The notes beneath the pieces were generated by a model that had not been told where the DNA came from, searched no databases, and saw only the letters and a list, made by a program, of their open reading frames with translations. Positions 1 through 9,014 of a stretch of 40,121 nucleotides of DNA are shown here, piece by piece; positions within the stretch are counted from its first letter, which is position 1; every line of letters starts with the position of its first letter. Location of the stretch: contig CAMOIT010000006.1 of NCBI GenBank assembly GCA_946616285.1, positions 1 to 40,121 of the forward strand, in the 5' to 3' direction. The translations under genes were made by a program, and so were the position numbers. The stretch comes from an uncultured Bacteroidales bacterium (GTDB lineage: Bacteria > Bacteroidota > Bacteroidia > Bacteroidales > UBA932).

Positions 1-125
1 TAATACGGCGCATTGCGGCCGGCACCGCCGGCGGTGGATCCCGCGTCAAACCAATACACGGGATCCTTGCCGGAACAGGCCGTCAGGACAAAGATGCCTG
101 ACAATATAATAACCAACCGTTTCAT
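1..125 (-). CDS. N-terminus of a secreted lipoprotein (partial, runs off the left edge)
   Basis: Reverse complement of 1-125 reads MKRLVIILSGIFVLTACSGKDPVYWFDAGSTAGGAGRNAP; signal peptide with LTAC lipobox, directly downstream of the SusD/lipoprotein genes. Confidence 0.7.
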   Translation of the reverse strand, partial: MKRLVIILSGIFVLTACSGKDPVYWFDAGSTAGGAGRNAPY

Positions 126-137
126 TTTACTTGCGCA

Positions 138-1478
138 TTATTTGACGGGCGAGAGGAACACGGTAAGCCACTGCTCACTCCAGCTCTGGTAGATTTCCAT
201 GCGGACCGTGCCGTCCTTGATGGCTGCCACCGTCCAGCTGGCGTTGAGGCCGTAGTGATAGTTGGCGTTATCGGGAGCAACGCCAGCCTCTCCAGCAAGC
301 ACCAGCGGGAAACCGCCCTCAGAGAACTGTACCTTGACAGCGCCGCCTGCAGTGACAATCTTCCACTTGGGGCTGCCGGTAACGGTATAGACTTCGCCGT
401 TTTCAACGCCGTCGTTGTAGATGCGTGCGGCCTCTTCGCCACCTTCCTCAAGGGGAGGATCGATGCATAAATTCAACGTCAGGGAGCCGTCGGCACCGAA
501 GGTGATGGAGTCGTTGGCCATGTTCGCCGGGACTTCTTCCCCACCGTCGGAGACTGCGAAATACTGCCAGCCGTCACCCCACCAGCCGTAGTCGGAAATC
601 TGGAAGGTCTTGCCGGAAAGTGCCGTCTTGGCAGCGTCCTCGGTCACGTCGCTTTCCACAGGCTCTTCGTACCAGTCGGGAACAAGGGTTACGAAGAACC
701 ACTGGCCGTCCTGGTTGTAGAACAAGCGGAAAGACTCGGTTGAGAGGTCACGGATCTGGTACTTGCCGTTGATGCCGCCTTCGTCGCCAATCATGCCGGG
801 GAAACCGCCGTTGGAGAACTGGATCCACTCGGCGTCACCTTCCTTGGCATAGGCCCATTTCTCGTTGCCGGTAACGGTAACGCCTTCCTGAATACCGCCG
901 GTGACACCGTCGTTATAGACACTCTTGTCGGCGCCCTGGTCCAGCTTGAAGGCCCCGCCTTTCTCGAATTTCATGCGGTCGTCGGCGGCGCAGGAGGGAA
1001 TAGGCAGATTGCCCAGCTCGACATTCTTTTCCTCGGGCCAGTCCTCACCAAAATAGCCGTAGCGGTACAGCTTCCATGTCTCGGAAATCAGGATGTTTTC
1101 AGCAGGACTCAGGTCGGGATCCACGGGTGCCGCCTTGCCGATAGTGAAGCTGAAAGGATAGGGATCGCTCTGTCCGCCGGTGCCGAAAGCTACCAGCGTG
1201 CCGTTGTAGGTTCCCTTGGCCGTAAAGGTCTTCGTTACCTCACGCTCGGTGAAGGTGGTCTTGTTGCCGGAGGGCTCGGTTACAGTCCAGAAGGGGGACA
1301 GGCCCTCGGCAGCGAAGCGGAACACAACCTCGCCGCTTTCGGCGTCGGCCGTTACGGAGAACATGTCGGCCGTTACCACAGGCTTGCTGGCCGGCTGCAC
1401 CTTTTCTTCTTTATTGCCGCAGGAGAACGCCATAATGGCGGCTGCAGCAAAGGTCATCAGTTTAAAAAGCAGTTTCAT
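138..1478 (-). CDS. SusE/F-position surface lipoprotein with N-terminal PKD-like domain and two tandem copies of a ~150-aa domain
   Basis: Lipobox IMAFSC; the YNDGV..G..(Y/T)TVTG..KW...VQFS.GGFP pattern occurs twice; immediately downstream of susD. Confidence 0.8.
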   Translation of the reverse strand: MKLLFKLMTFAAAAIMAFSCGNKEEKVQPASKPVVTADMFSVTADAESGEVVFRFAAEGLSPFWTVTEPSGNKTTFTEREVTKTFTAKGTYNGTLVAFGTGGQSDPYPFSFTIGKAAPVDPDLSPAENILISETWKLYRYGYFGEDWPEEKNVELGNLPIPSCAADDRMKFEKGGAFKLDQGADKSVYNDGVTGGIQEGVTVTGNEKWAYAKEGDAEWIQFSNGGFPGMIGDEGGINGKYQIRDLSTESFRLFYNQDGQWFFVTLVPDWYEEPVESDVTEDAAKTALSGKTFQISDYGWWGDGWQYFAVSDGGEEVPANMANDSITFGADGSLTLNLCIDPPLEEGGEEAARIYNDGVENGEVYTVTGSPKWKIVTAGGAVKVQFSEGGFPLVLAGEAGVAPDNANYHYGLNASWTVAAIKDGTVRMEIYQSWSEQWLTVFLSPVK

Positions 1479-1489
1479 GGTATGTGTGA

Positions 1490-3019
1490 TTAATAATTAT
1501 TCTGTTTGATGGTGCCCTCGGAGCGGTCGATTTCGGACTGAGGTATGGGCAGGTAGCGTTTCACGGCACTGTATCCCCTGCCGCCGAGGACGGCATCGGC
1601 CTTGTCGAAACGGACCAGGTCGAAGAAACGGTGGCCTTCCATCGCGAATTCCAGACGGTATTCGTCCAGGAGGTTGTCCAGGGTGGCCTTCTTTGCGGGA
1701 ACGCCGGCGCGGTCTCGCACTTCCTTCAAATACTTGTCGGCCGTGGCCTGGTCGCCGCCTGTGCGCACAATTAGCTCGGCGGCTCGCAGGAGCGTCTCCG
1801 AATAGCGGTAAATGCGCAGGTTGGTGCGGAAATTCAGTTCCGGGCTGTTGGAGCCGATGTAGTTGGAATTACCGCCGGCACGGGCCATGTATTTCTTGTT
1901 GAACATGCCGGTATCGCCCTGGCGTTTGTTGTACTTTTCGCCGGGTTCTGCGTCGGTGTTAAAGTCCATGATGGTCGCGTCGCGGCGCTGGTCACCCTCT
2001 TCGTAAGCGGCTTTCAAGGCCTTGCTCACCGGGCCGAAGCCGTAACCCTCGCGGGCGAAGCGGGTACCTTTGTAGGAGTCCGGGCATACGAAGGTTGGAT
2101 AGATGGTTCCGCCGGGGGCGAAGATGTCTTCCCATTCGCGGTTGGACGGATTGTCGGCATAGTTGATTTCCCAGATGGACTCGCAGTTCCACTCGCCTTC
2201 GTCCGTCCAAATGTCTGCAAAATTGGGCGTAAGGGCATAGATGTCGGAACCGATGATTTCCTGCAGCTGGCTCAGGACGCTGGTGTAGCGGCTCTGGTCC
2301 TTTTTCAGCATTACTACGTCGGCCCGGAGCATATAGGCGCCGAAGCGGTTCACGCGGCCAACCTGGGTGATGGTAACTGCATCGGGCAGGCGGTTTTCGG
2401 ACGTGCACCAGTCAAGGTCGTCCATGATCTTGTTGTACAGTTCGTCCTCCGAAATCTGCGGCACGATGTAACTGACGTCCTTGCCGTTGGGATTCACTGT
2501 ATAATAAGGCACTGAGCCCCAGAACTTCCACAGGATGTGGTAGTAGAAGGCTCTCAGGAAGCGGGCTTCGGCCACATAGCGGTTGCGGTTGGCTTCGGAG
2601 ATGCCTTCCACGTCGCCTATGCGGTTAACCACGATGTTGCTGCGGTAGATGCCGCGGTAGATGTTCTGCCAGAGGGCGATGAGGCTCTGCTCGGAGGTGA
2701 GGCGGTAGTCGAACATCAGCTGCAGGTAGGGGCAGTCGCCGGGGCCGCTTCCGCCTACAGCGTTGTAGTCATCGGCCAGGATGTCCGAAATAAACTGATA
2801 GGGATGATATTCGCCCTTGGTAGTGAATTCGCTGGTGCAGAAATCCAGCGCCTGCAAGGGTGCATAGGCCGACATCAGGGCCTTGGCAATATCGTTTTCT
2901 GTCTTGTAGCTGTTCTCCTCGGGGATGATGGTCGTAGGCTCCACCTCCAGAAAGGCGGTGGTGCAGGAACCCAGCAGAATGGCCAGCGGAAGAAGGATAT
3001 ATTTCGCTTTCATACGCAT
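1490..3019 (-). CDS. SusD/RagB family nutrient-binding outer membrane lipoprotein
   Basis: Lipobox LLGSC, RFLRAFYYHILWKFWGSVPY, C-terminal GHRFFDLVRF and YLPIPQSEI motifs; next to SusC. Confidence 0.95.
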   Translation of the reverse strand: MRMKAKYILLPLAILLGSCTTAFLEVEPTTIIPEENSYKTENDIAKALMSAYAPLQALDFCTSEFTTKGEYHPYQFISDILADDYNAVGGSGPGDCPYLQLMFDYRLTSEQSLIALWQNIYRGIYRSNIVVNRIGDVEGISEANRNRYVAEARFLRAFYYHILWKFWGSVPYYTVNPNGKDVSYIVPQISEDELYNKIMDDLDWCTSENRLPDAVTITQVGRVNRFGAYMLRADVVMLKKDQSRYTSVLSQLQEIIGSDIYALTPNFADIWTDEGEWNCESIWEINYADNPSNREWEDIFAPGGTIYPTFVCPDSYKGTRFAREGYGFGPVSKALKAAYEEGDQRRDATIMDFNTDAEPGEKYNKRQGDTGMFNKKYMARAGGNSNYIGSNSPELNFRTNLRIYRYSETLLRAAELIVRTGGDQATADKYLKEVRDRAGVPAKKATLDNLLDEYRLEFAMEGHRFFDLVRFDKADAVLGGRGYSAVKRYLPIPQSEIDRSEGTIKQNNY

Positions 3020-6000
3020 CAGAAGGTTAAGTTAATACCTGCCGACAGGGTTCTGGCCTGCGGGTAAACGCCCTTGTCGATACCCAGGGATGTACCGCCG
3101 GAAGAGATTTCCGGATCCATCCCGTGGTAGGAGGTAAGGGTGAACAGATTTTCGGCATTCAGATACAGGCGGAGCCTGGAAATGAGGATTTTCCTCGTCC
3201 AGCGCTCGGGCAGGGTGTAGCCCAGGGTAAGGTTCCTGAGGCGCAGGAAGGAGCCGTCGTACACCATAAGGTCGGACGAGCGCCAGTTCTGGTTCAGGCC
3301 GCCGTCGGCCTCGGCTGTGAGCTTGGGAAGCCTGTTGGAGGTGCCGGGACCTGTCCAGCGGTCCAGCAGATAGGTCTGCATGTTCACCAGCGGGAAGTCG
3401 GCGCGGCGGGTTGCGTCGAAAATGTCGCCGCCAAGGGCCGAATAGAAGTTGGCGGAAAGGTCGATGCCCTTCCAAGTAGCGCTGAGGTTCACGCCGAACG
3501 TCCAGTCGGGCATGCCCTTGCCTATCTTCACGCGGTCTTCGTCGTCGATGACGCCGTCCCCATTCACGTCCACGAACTTGACGTCACCGGCAGTGGCGTA
3601 CGGCTGCAGGCGCTCGCCGTCTTTGTTCACGTAGGCCATGGCTTCGATGTCGCTCTGGAAGATGCCGTCGGTCTTGTAACCCCAGAAGAAGGGGAAAGGC
3701 TCGCCGTTTTCGGCACGGGAAATGGTACCCAGCGTACCGTGGACGCCGTCCATGTTCTGGTAGCCGGTGTCGTTGCCCAGCTTCACCAGCACGTTCTTGT
3801 TATAGGAACCGTTGGCGCCGATGGTGTAGCCGAAGTCACCCAGCTGCTGTTTCCAGGTAAAGTCGAACTCGAAACCGGAGTTGCGCATGTTACCCACGTT
3901 GCCCCAGGGCAGGTTGTTGCCGATGTAGGCAGGGAGGGACATGGTCATGAGCATGCCGTTGGTGCGCTTGTCGTAGTAATCCAGGGACAGGCTCAGCTGG
4001 TTTTTCAGCAGGCCGATGTCCACACCCACGTCGAACTGGGAAGACTCCTCCCACTTAAGGTCGGCGTTGGAGTAGGACTTGGGGATGATGCCGGGGGCGA
4101 TGGCTGTCATGCCGCCCACGCCAAGCATATAGCCGGCGATACCCTGCATCATGGACGTATATGCAAACGAACCGATGTTCTGGTTACCGTTCATACCATA
4201 GCTGACGCGCAGCTTGGTGCGGTCCAGCCAGGCCGGACGGCCTGCCATAAAGGGCTCGTTGGTGAGGTTCCAGCCCACGGAGACGGAAGGGAAATTGGCC
4301 CATTTGTTGGCCGGCGAGAAGTTGGAGGAACCGTCCCGGCGGATGGTGAATTCGGCCATGTACCTTTCGCCGTAGTTGTAGCTGATACGGGCGAAATACG
4401 ACGCCAGGCGGCTATAGGGGTCCGGGGAGCCGCTTGCGCTGCGCATATTGGAATCCTGGTCGGTTGCGTCGATCCAGGGCTGCTCCACGTTGCGGATCTT
4501 GTAGCTGGTGCCGCTTACATAGGCTCCGCTGTGGGAATAGGCGCTCTGGCCAAGCAGGGCAGTGAAATTGTGGGCCCTGCCCAGCGTAAAGGTATAGGAA
4601 AGGGTGTTTTCCACCTGCCAGGAGAAGCTGCGGGTGAGGGTGGACCACACCGAGGAACTGCCATTCTGGTGGTTGGAGTTCATGTAGTACGGAATGCTGT
4701 AGCCGTCGTCCTTGATGATCAGGAGGTCACCACCCACTGAAGACTTGAAGACCAGGCCGGGGATGATTTCCAGTTCGGCATAGCCGCTGGCTACGATTTT
4801 GTCCTGCATATAATCGTCAGTGGGCAGATGCAGCATCGCCAGCGGGTTGGGCATGGCGGCGAACTGGTCCCCGACGATGGAGAAAGGCCGGCCCTCGGAA
4901 TCCTTGATGGCGGTGGGATGCTCGGCCAGAAGGGTTACAGGATCTTCGGCATAGACCGGCAGGATGGGCGACAGGGAAACGGCGCAGCCCAGCACCGAAC
5001 CGTATTCGCTGTTGGCGCTGATGGACTTGGAATTGTCGTGCGAATAGGTGACGTTGGTTCCCAGACGCAGCCTCTTCAGGAAGAAGCGTTCCTTGTTGTC
5101 GAATACCGTATAGTTGTTGTTGGCGCGCAGGGTGACACGGCTGTAATTGGAGTGGTTGTAGTTACCGCCGATGATACCTTCCTGGTAGAAATAGCTTCCG
5201 GACAGGAAGTAGTTCATCTTGGCGTTGCCGCCCGAGACGCTTAGCTGATGGTCCAGCACGGGGGCATTGCGGTTGAACACTTCCTTCACCCAGTTGGTGC
5301 CTTCGCCAAAGGCATAGGGATCATCGTACACCGGCGCCTGGCCGATGTTCATGTTCATCTCGTTTATCATCAGGGCGTACTGGGTGGCATTGAGCACCTG
5401 CGGCATGCGCCAGGGGTTCTGGATGCCGTAGGAACCATTGTAGGAGATGACGCTGCCGCCATCGGCTCCCTGCCTGGTGGTGACCAGGATAACGCCGTTG
5501 GCGCCACGGGCACCGTAGATGGCGGCCGATGCAGCATCCTTAAGAACTTCGACCGACTCAATATCGGCCGGGTTGATGTATTCGATGCCGCCGGTTACCG
5601 GCATGCCGTCCACGATGTAAAGCGGGTTGGAGTCGTTGATGGTGCCGATACCGCGGATTCTTACGCGGGTGCCGCTGCCGGGCTGGCCGGACGAAGGCGT
5701 GATGGTGACGCCGGACACCATACCTTTAAGTACATTATCCACACGCGTAGGTGCGATGCCTCCCAGCTGGTCTCCCTTTACGCTGGAAATGGCAGCCGTC
5801 ACCACGCTCTTTTTCTGAACGCCATAACCGACGACGACCGATTCGTCCAAAAGAGAGATGTCCTCCTTCAGAACAAGGGGATAATCCGTGGCGCGTCCAA
5901 GGGACAGCCAGCGGTCTTCGTAGCCAAGGCATACGACTTTAAGCGCCTTGGCGGTCTGGGGGATGGACAGCGTCCAGCGGCCGTCCATGTCGGTGGTGGC

Positions 6001-6426
6001 GGCAATCTGAGTGCCTTCCAGCACCACGACGGCCCCGATTACGGGTTCGCCGTTTTCGTCGGTAACTTTGCCGCTTACGGTGCGGTTTTCCTCCTGCTGC
6101 GGGTTAGGGACACGAGGGCGGTAAATCTGGATTTGCTTGCCGGAGATGGTCCACTTGATGTCGGAGCCCTCGAAGATGCGGCCCAGGACATCGTTCACGG
6201 TGACGTTCTCCATGTGGATGCTGACGTGCCGGGAAAGGTCCACGTCCGTGCTCCTGACCAGCAGGCTGCCGTCAATCTGGTCGCAGAGGACGTCCAGGAC
6301 CTCATTCACGGTCCCGTCGCAGGACAGTGAAACACGCTCTTTCCCGGTATCCTGCGCCCAGGCCGGAGCCAGGGTAAGCAGAACGCCGAAAAGGGCGGCT
6401 GCAAAATGCTTGAACAGTCTTAGCAT
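3019..6426 (-). CDS. SusC/RagA family TonB-linked outer membrane protein with N-terminal STN domain
   Basis: STN-like N-terminus, carboxypeptidase-regulatory-like domain (VSGKVTDENGEPVIGAVV), plug (YIVDGMPVTGGIEYINPADIESVEVLKDAASAAIYGARGANGVILVTT), C-terminal aromatic residue. Confidence 0.95.
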   Translation of the reverse strand: MLRLFKHFAAALFGVLLTLAPAWAQDTGKERVSLSCDGTVNEVLDVLCDQIDGSLLVRSTDVDLSRHVSIHMENVTVNDVLGRIFEGSDIKWTISGKQIQIYRPRVPNPQQEENRTVSGKVTDENGEPVIGAVVVLEGTQIAATTDMDGRWTLSIPQTAKALKVVCLGYEDRWLSLGRATDYPLVLKEDISLLDESVVVGYGVQKKSVVTAAISSVKGDQLGGIAPTRVDNVLKGMVSGVTITPSSGQPGSGTRVRIRGIGTINDSNPLYIVDGMPVTGGIEYINPADIESVEVLKDAASAAIYGARGANGVILVTTRQGADGGSVISYNGSYGIQNPWRMPQVLNATQYALMINEMNMNIGQAPVYDDPYAFGEGTNWVKEVFNRNAPVLDHQLSVSGGNAKMNYFLSGSYFYQEGIIGGNYNHSNYSRVTLRANNNYTVFDNKERFFLKRLRLGTNVTYSHDNSKSISANSEYGSVLGCAVSLSPILPVYAEDPVTLLAEHPTAIKDSEGRPFSIVGDQFAAMPNPLAMLHLPTDDYMQDKIVASGYAELEIIPGLVFKSSVGGDLLIIKDDGYSIPYYMNSNHQNGSSSVWSTLTRSFSWQVENTLSYTFTLGRAHNFTALLGQSAYSHSGAYVSGTSYKIRNVEQPWIDATDQDSNMRSASGSPDPYSRLASYFARISYNYGERYMAEFTIRRDGSSNFSPANKWANFPSVSVGWNLTNEPFMAGRPAWLDRTKLRVSYGMNGNQNIGSFAYTSMMQGIAGYMLGVGGMTAIAPGIIPKSYSNADLKWEESSQFDVGVDIGLLKNQLSLSLDYYDKRTNGMLMTMSLPAYIGNNLPWGNVGNMRNSGFEFDFTWKQQLGDFGYTIGANGSYNKNVLVKLGNDTGYQNMDGVHGTLGTISRAENGEPFPFFWGYKTDGIFQSDIEAMAYVNKDGERLQPYATAGDVKFVDVNGDGVIDDEDRVKIGKGMPDWTFGVNLSATWKGIDLSANFYSALGGDIFDATRRADFPLVNMQTYLLDRWTGPGTSNRLPKLTAEADGGLNQNWRSSDLMVYDGSFLRLRNLTLGYTLPERWTRKILISRLRLYLNAENLFTLTSYHGMDPEISSGGTSLGIDKGVYPQARTLSAGINLTF

Positions 6427-6432
6427 AGGTTA

Positions 6433-7437
6433 TTATTTCTTATGGATTTCAATCGTGTCGTCCTGGCGATGCCATACGAACTCGTTGTCCACGTCGATGT
6501 AGGACAGGATTTCGTCGATGGAAAGGCCGGCGGAGATGATGCCGGTAAACCTTTCGTCCAGGAACTGGCTTTCGTCATACACGAAATGTACGCCGTAATG
6601 GCGCTGCAGGCTGGCCAGGATTTCAGGGATGGACTTGTCGGTGAAGACAATCTTGCCGCGGGTCCAGTCGGCCACGTTCTTGTCGGCTGCTTCCAGGCTG
6701 ATGCGGCCGTCCTTGCGCGAAACCACGCCGCAGGTGCCGGGAGTCAGCGTTGCCTCCGCGACGGCTGAGCTAAGGAGGACCGAACCCTCGAGCAGGGAAA
6801 CTGAAATCTCAGGTTCTTCGGCATAACTGCGGACGTTGAATACGGTTCCTTTGACCGTTACCGTGGCATTACCGGCCTGTACCTTGAAGGGCTTACGTGC
6901 GTTCTTGGCCACTTCGAAGAAGCCTTCGCCATCCAGCTTTACGTTGCGTCCTTTACGGCCGAAGTTGTTAGCGAAACTGAGGGTGGAGCCGGCGTTGAGG
7001 CATACGCTTGTGCCGTCCGGAAGAAGAGTCCGGGTGCCAGTTCCGTGAGTGGCTGTGATGGTAGTGACATTGTTCTGGCTCAGGAAGTTTTTGACATCCT
7101 GAAGCTTGTTGCCTGTATAGAGGGTGGAGCCAAGGAACAGGACGGCGGCCAGGCTGGCGGCGATGGCCAGGGGACGCCATATTCTTACGGTGCCGCCGCG
7201 CATCCTGCGGCTGAGACGGCGGTAATCCTCTTCCCTGGTCTTTTCGAAGGCGGGCATGAATGCCGCCACGTAGGCCTGCTCCATCTCATGGAAGCGGGCG
7301 GCGAACTGGGCATCGCTGTCCAGCAGGGAAAGGAATTCGGTCTTTTCGCTATCGCTGAGCTGGCCGGCGAAGTATGCGGCCAGAAGGTTTTCGTGCTGTT
7401 CGGTCATTTTACAAATGTATTTTGACCTTATATACAC
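6433..7437 (-). CDS. FecR family anti-sigma factor
   Basis: LPDGTSVCLNAGSTLSF, VKGTVFNVRSYAEEPEISVSLLEGSV; one transmembrane segment; sits between ECF sigma and SusC. Confidence 0.95.
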   Translation of the reverse strand: MYIRSKYICKMTEQHENLLAAYFAGQLSDSEKTEFLSLLDSDAQFAARFHEMEQAYVAAFMPAFEKTREEDYRRLSRRMRGGTVRIWRPLAIAASLAAVLFLGSTLYTGNKLQDVKNFLSQNNVTTITATHGTGTRTLLPDGTSVCLNAGSTLSFANNFGRKGRNVKLDGEGFFEVAKNARKPFKVQAGNATVTVKGTVFNVRSYAEEPEISVSLLEGSVLLSSAVAEATLTPGTCGVVSRKDGRISLEAADKNVADWTRGKIVFTDKSIPEILASLQRHYGVHFVYDESQFLDERFTGIISAGLSIDEILSYIDVDNEFVWHRQDDTIEIHKK

Positions 7438-7468
7438 GGAAAACCCGGCTGTCGTTTAAAGCCGGGCT

Positions 7469-7993
7469 CTATTTTTTCAGATTCTCGCGGATTTTGTCAA
7501 GGGCGATTTTGAGCTGGACCCTGACCGTTGAAGGGGAAATACCCAGCCGTTCTGCTATTTCCGAGCTATCCATCCCCTCGTAGAAATGGAGGGAGAACAC
7601 CTGGGCGCAGCGCTCGGGCAGCTGAGCGGCCAGTCGGACAATCATCTGGACGATGTCCTCAACCTCGTTTTCGTCGTACGGGACTGCGTCGGGGATGCGG
7701 TCCAGCAGCTCCAGGGTTAAGCCATTGGCTTTTTTGCTGTCCCTAAGATAATTGTAGCAGGCGTTGCGGACGCCGGAAATCAGATACGGAAGTGGAGGAT
7801 ATTTTAGCTCGGCCCGGCGCTCCCATACCCTGAGAAACACGTCGTTAACCAGCTCGCGGGCTTTTTCGAAGTCGTGGATATAGCTCACGGCCAATCCGCA
7901 GAGGTAGGCGTAATATGCGTCGTACAGCATGCGGAAACACTTTGGATCCGAATGCACAATACCCTGCACGGTTATGGGAGTGATTTCCTGCAT
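7469..7993 (-). CDS. ECF-type RNA polymerase sigma-70 factor
   Basis: Region 2 (ARELVNDVFLRVWERR) and region 4 (SLHFYEGMDSSEIAERLGISPSTVRVQL); followed by FecR. Confidence 0.95.
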   Translation of the reverse strand: MQEITPITVQGIVHSDPKCFRMLYDAYYAYLCGLAVSYIHDFEKARELVNDVFLRVWERRAELKYPPLPYLISGVRNACYNYLRDSKKANGLTLELLDRIPDAVPYDENEVEDIVQMIVRLAAQLPERCAQVFSLHFYEGMDSSEIAERLGISPSTVRVQLKIALDKIRENLKK

Positions 7994-8010
7994 AATTCAC
8001 TTCTGGGACA

Positions 8011-8042
8011 CAAAATTACGCAATTTTCCACGAATGGACAAA
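8011..8042 (-). promoter_or_regulatory. Bacteroidetes-type promoter (TTTG-N20-TAATTTTG) for the ECF sigma gene
   Basis: Reverse complement contains TAATTTTG (8011-8018) and TTTG (8039-8042) with 20-nt spacing. Confidence 0.5.
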
Positions 8043-8055
8043 ATGCGGCACACGA

Positions 8056-8085
8056 AAAATGCCGGCCTTTCCGGGCCGGCATTTT
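8056..8085 (-). terminator. Rho-independent terminator downstream of tonB
   Basis: Perfect 12-bp stem AAAATGCCGGCC/GGCCGGCATTTT, 6-nt loop, T-rich tail on the minus strand. Confidence 0.85.
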
Positions 8086-8104
8086 ACAATTCCGAAATTC
8101 CGTA

Positions 8105-8800
8105 TTAGCGGAGCTGGAAAATCACGGGGAAGGTGTAGGTAACCTTAACGGCGCGGTCGCGCTGACGTCCGGGCTTCCACTTGGGGGAGCTGGAAACTAC
8201 GCGGACTGCCTCTGCGTCGAGCGAAGGGTCCACGCCACGGAGAACGCGTACGTTGGTTACGCGGCCATCGGCCTCTACGGTGAACTGGAGGGTAACACGG
8301 CCCTGAACACCGTTTTCCTTGGCGATTTCCGGATAGTTCAGACGCTCGTTAACCCACTTGGAGAAGGTGTTTGCATCGCCTCCGTTAAAGGAAGGCTTCT
8401 GTTCCACCAGCTGGAAAGGAATTGCTTCCTCTTCCACTTCTTCTTCCTGAACCTCAACTTCCTTGTAGTCCATGATGTCTACGCCGAGGTTGGAGTCGTC
8501 TTCCAGGTTGATGAACATGTCGTCGTCCAGCTTGATGTCATCGTCCACGATGTCGATCTGGTCGGAGAGGACAGGAATCTGGGGAGCTTCGGGCGGGGGC
8601 GGGGGAAGCTCGTTCTGGATGGCAATCATTTCCTCTTCGATGAGCACCTGGGTGGTGTCTTCAAGGGCTGCTACTTTGGCATCCTTGGAAGAGAAGTTGA
8701 AAGCCGCATACACGATCACGAGAGCAACGACAAGACCTATCTCGGTGAAGAGGAGGCGCTTGTTCTCAAGGCTCGCTTTGTAGGATTTCTTGACTTCCAT
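8105..8800 (-). CDS. tonB: TonB family energy transducer
   Basis: N-terminal membrane anchor, PPPPPEAPQ, acidic linker, C-terminal YPEIAKENGVQGRVTLQFTVEADGRVTNVRVLRGVDPSLDAEAVRVV. Confidence 0.92.
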   Translation of the reverse strand: MEVKKSYKASLENKRLLFTEIGLVVALVIVYAAFNFSSKDAKVAALEDTTQVLIEEEMIAIQNELPPPPPEAPQIPVLSDQIDIVDDDIKLDDDMFINLEDDSNLGVDIMDYKEVEVQEEEVEEEAIPFQLVEQKPSFNGGDANTFSKWVNERLNYPEIAKENGVQGRVTLQFTVEADGRVTNVRVLRGVDPSLDAEAVRVVSSSPKWKPGRQRDRAVKVTYTFPVIFQLR

Positions 8801-8832
8801 GATATTTGATTTTTAAGGTTATTGTCCGGATA

Positions 8833-8864
8833 CAAAGGTAGCAAGTATCCCGCCAAAGGCCAAA
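8833..8864 (-). promoter_or_regulatory. Bacteroidetes-type promoter (TTTG-N20-TACCTTTG) for tonB
   Basis: Minus strand TACCTTTG (8833-8840) and TTTG (8861-8864), 20-nt spacer. Confidence 0.55.
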
Positions 8865-9014
8865 AAACATGGAAATTTTAATCTCGCAGAGGCGTATTTG
8901 TAAACAGCTGAAAATAAACAGCTTACATTAGTCCCTAAAACACAAAATCTCGCAAACGCGGATTTGCGTGTCGAAAACCATCAAAATCCGGCCGTTTCCC
9001 AAGGCCATGAAAGG

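Noticed and set aside
3124-4740. 538-aa plus-strand ORF
   Set aside because: Fully antisense to susC; composition (V/G/H/A rich, no motifs) is typical of shadow ORFs from G/C-biased codons
5735-5743. Perfect DnaA box TTATCCACA
   Set aside because: Single copy inside susC, no cluster or AT-rich unwinding element; expected by chance
5248-6330. 360-aa plus-strand ORF
   Set aside because: Antisense shadow of the susC 5' half; no recognisable motifs
8300-8640. Unusual acidic (D/E-rich) periplasmic linker in TonB
   Set aside because: Acidic linkers after the proline stretch are common in Bacteroidetes TonB proteins
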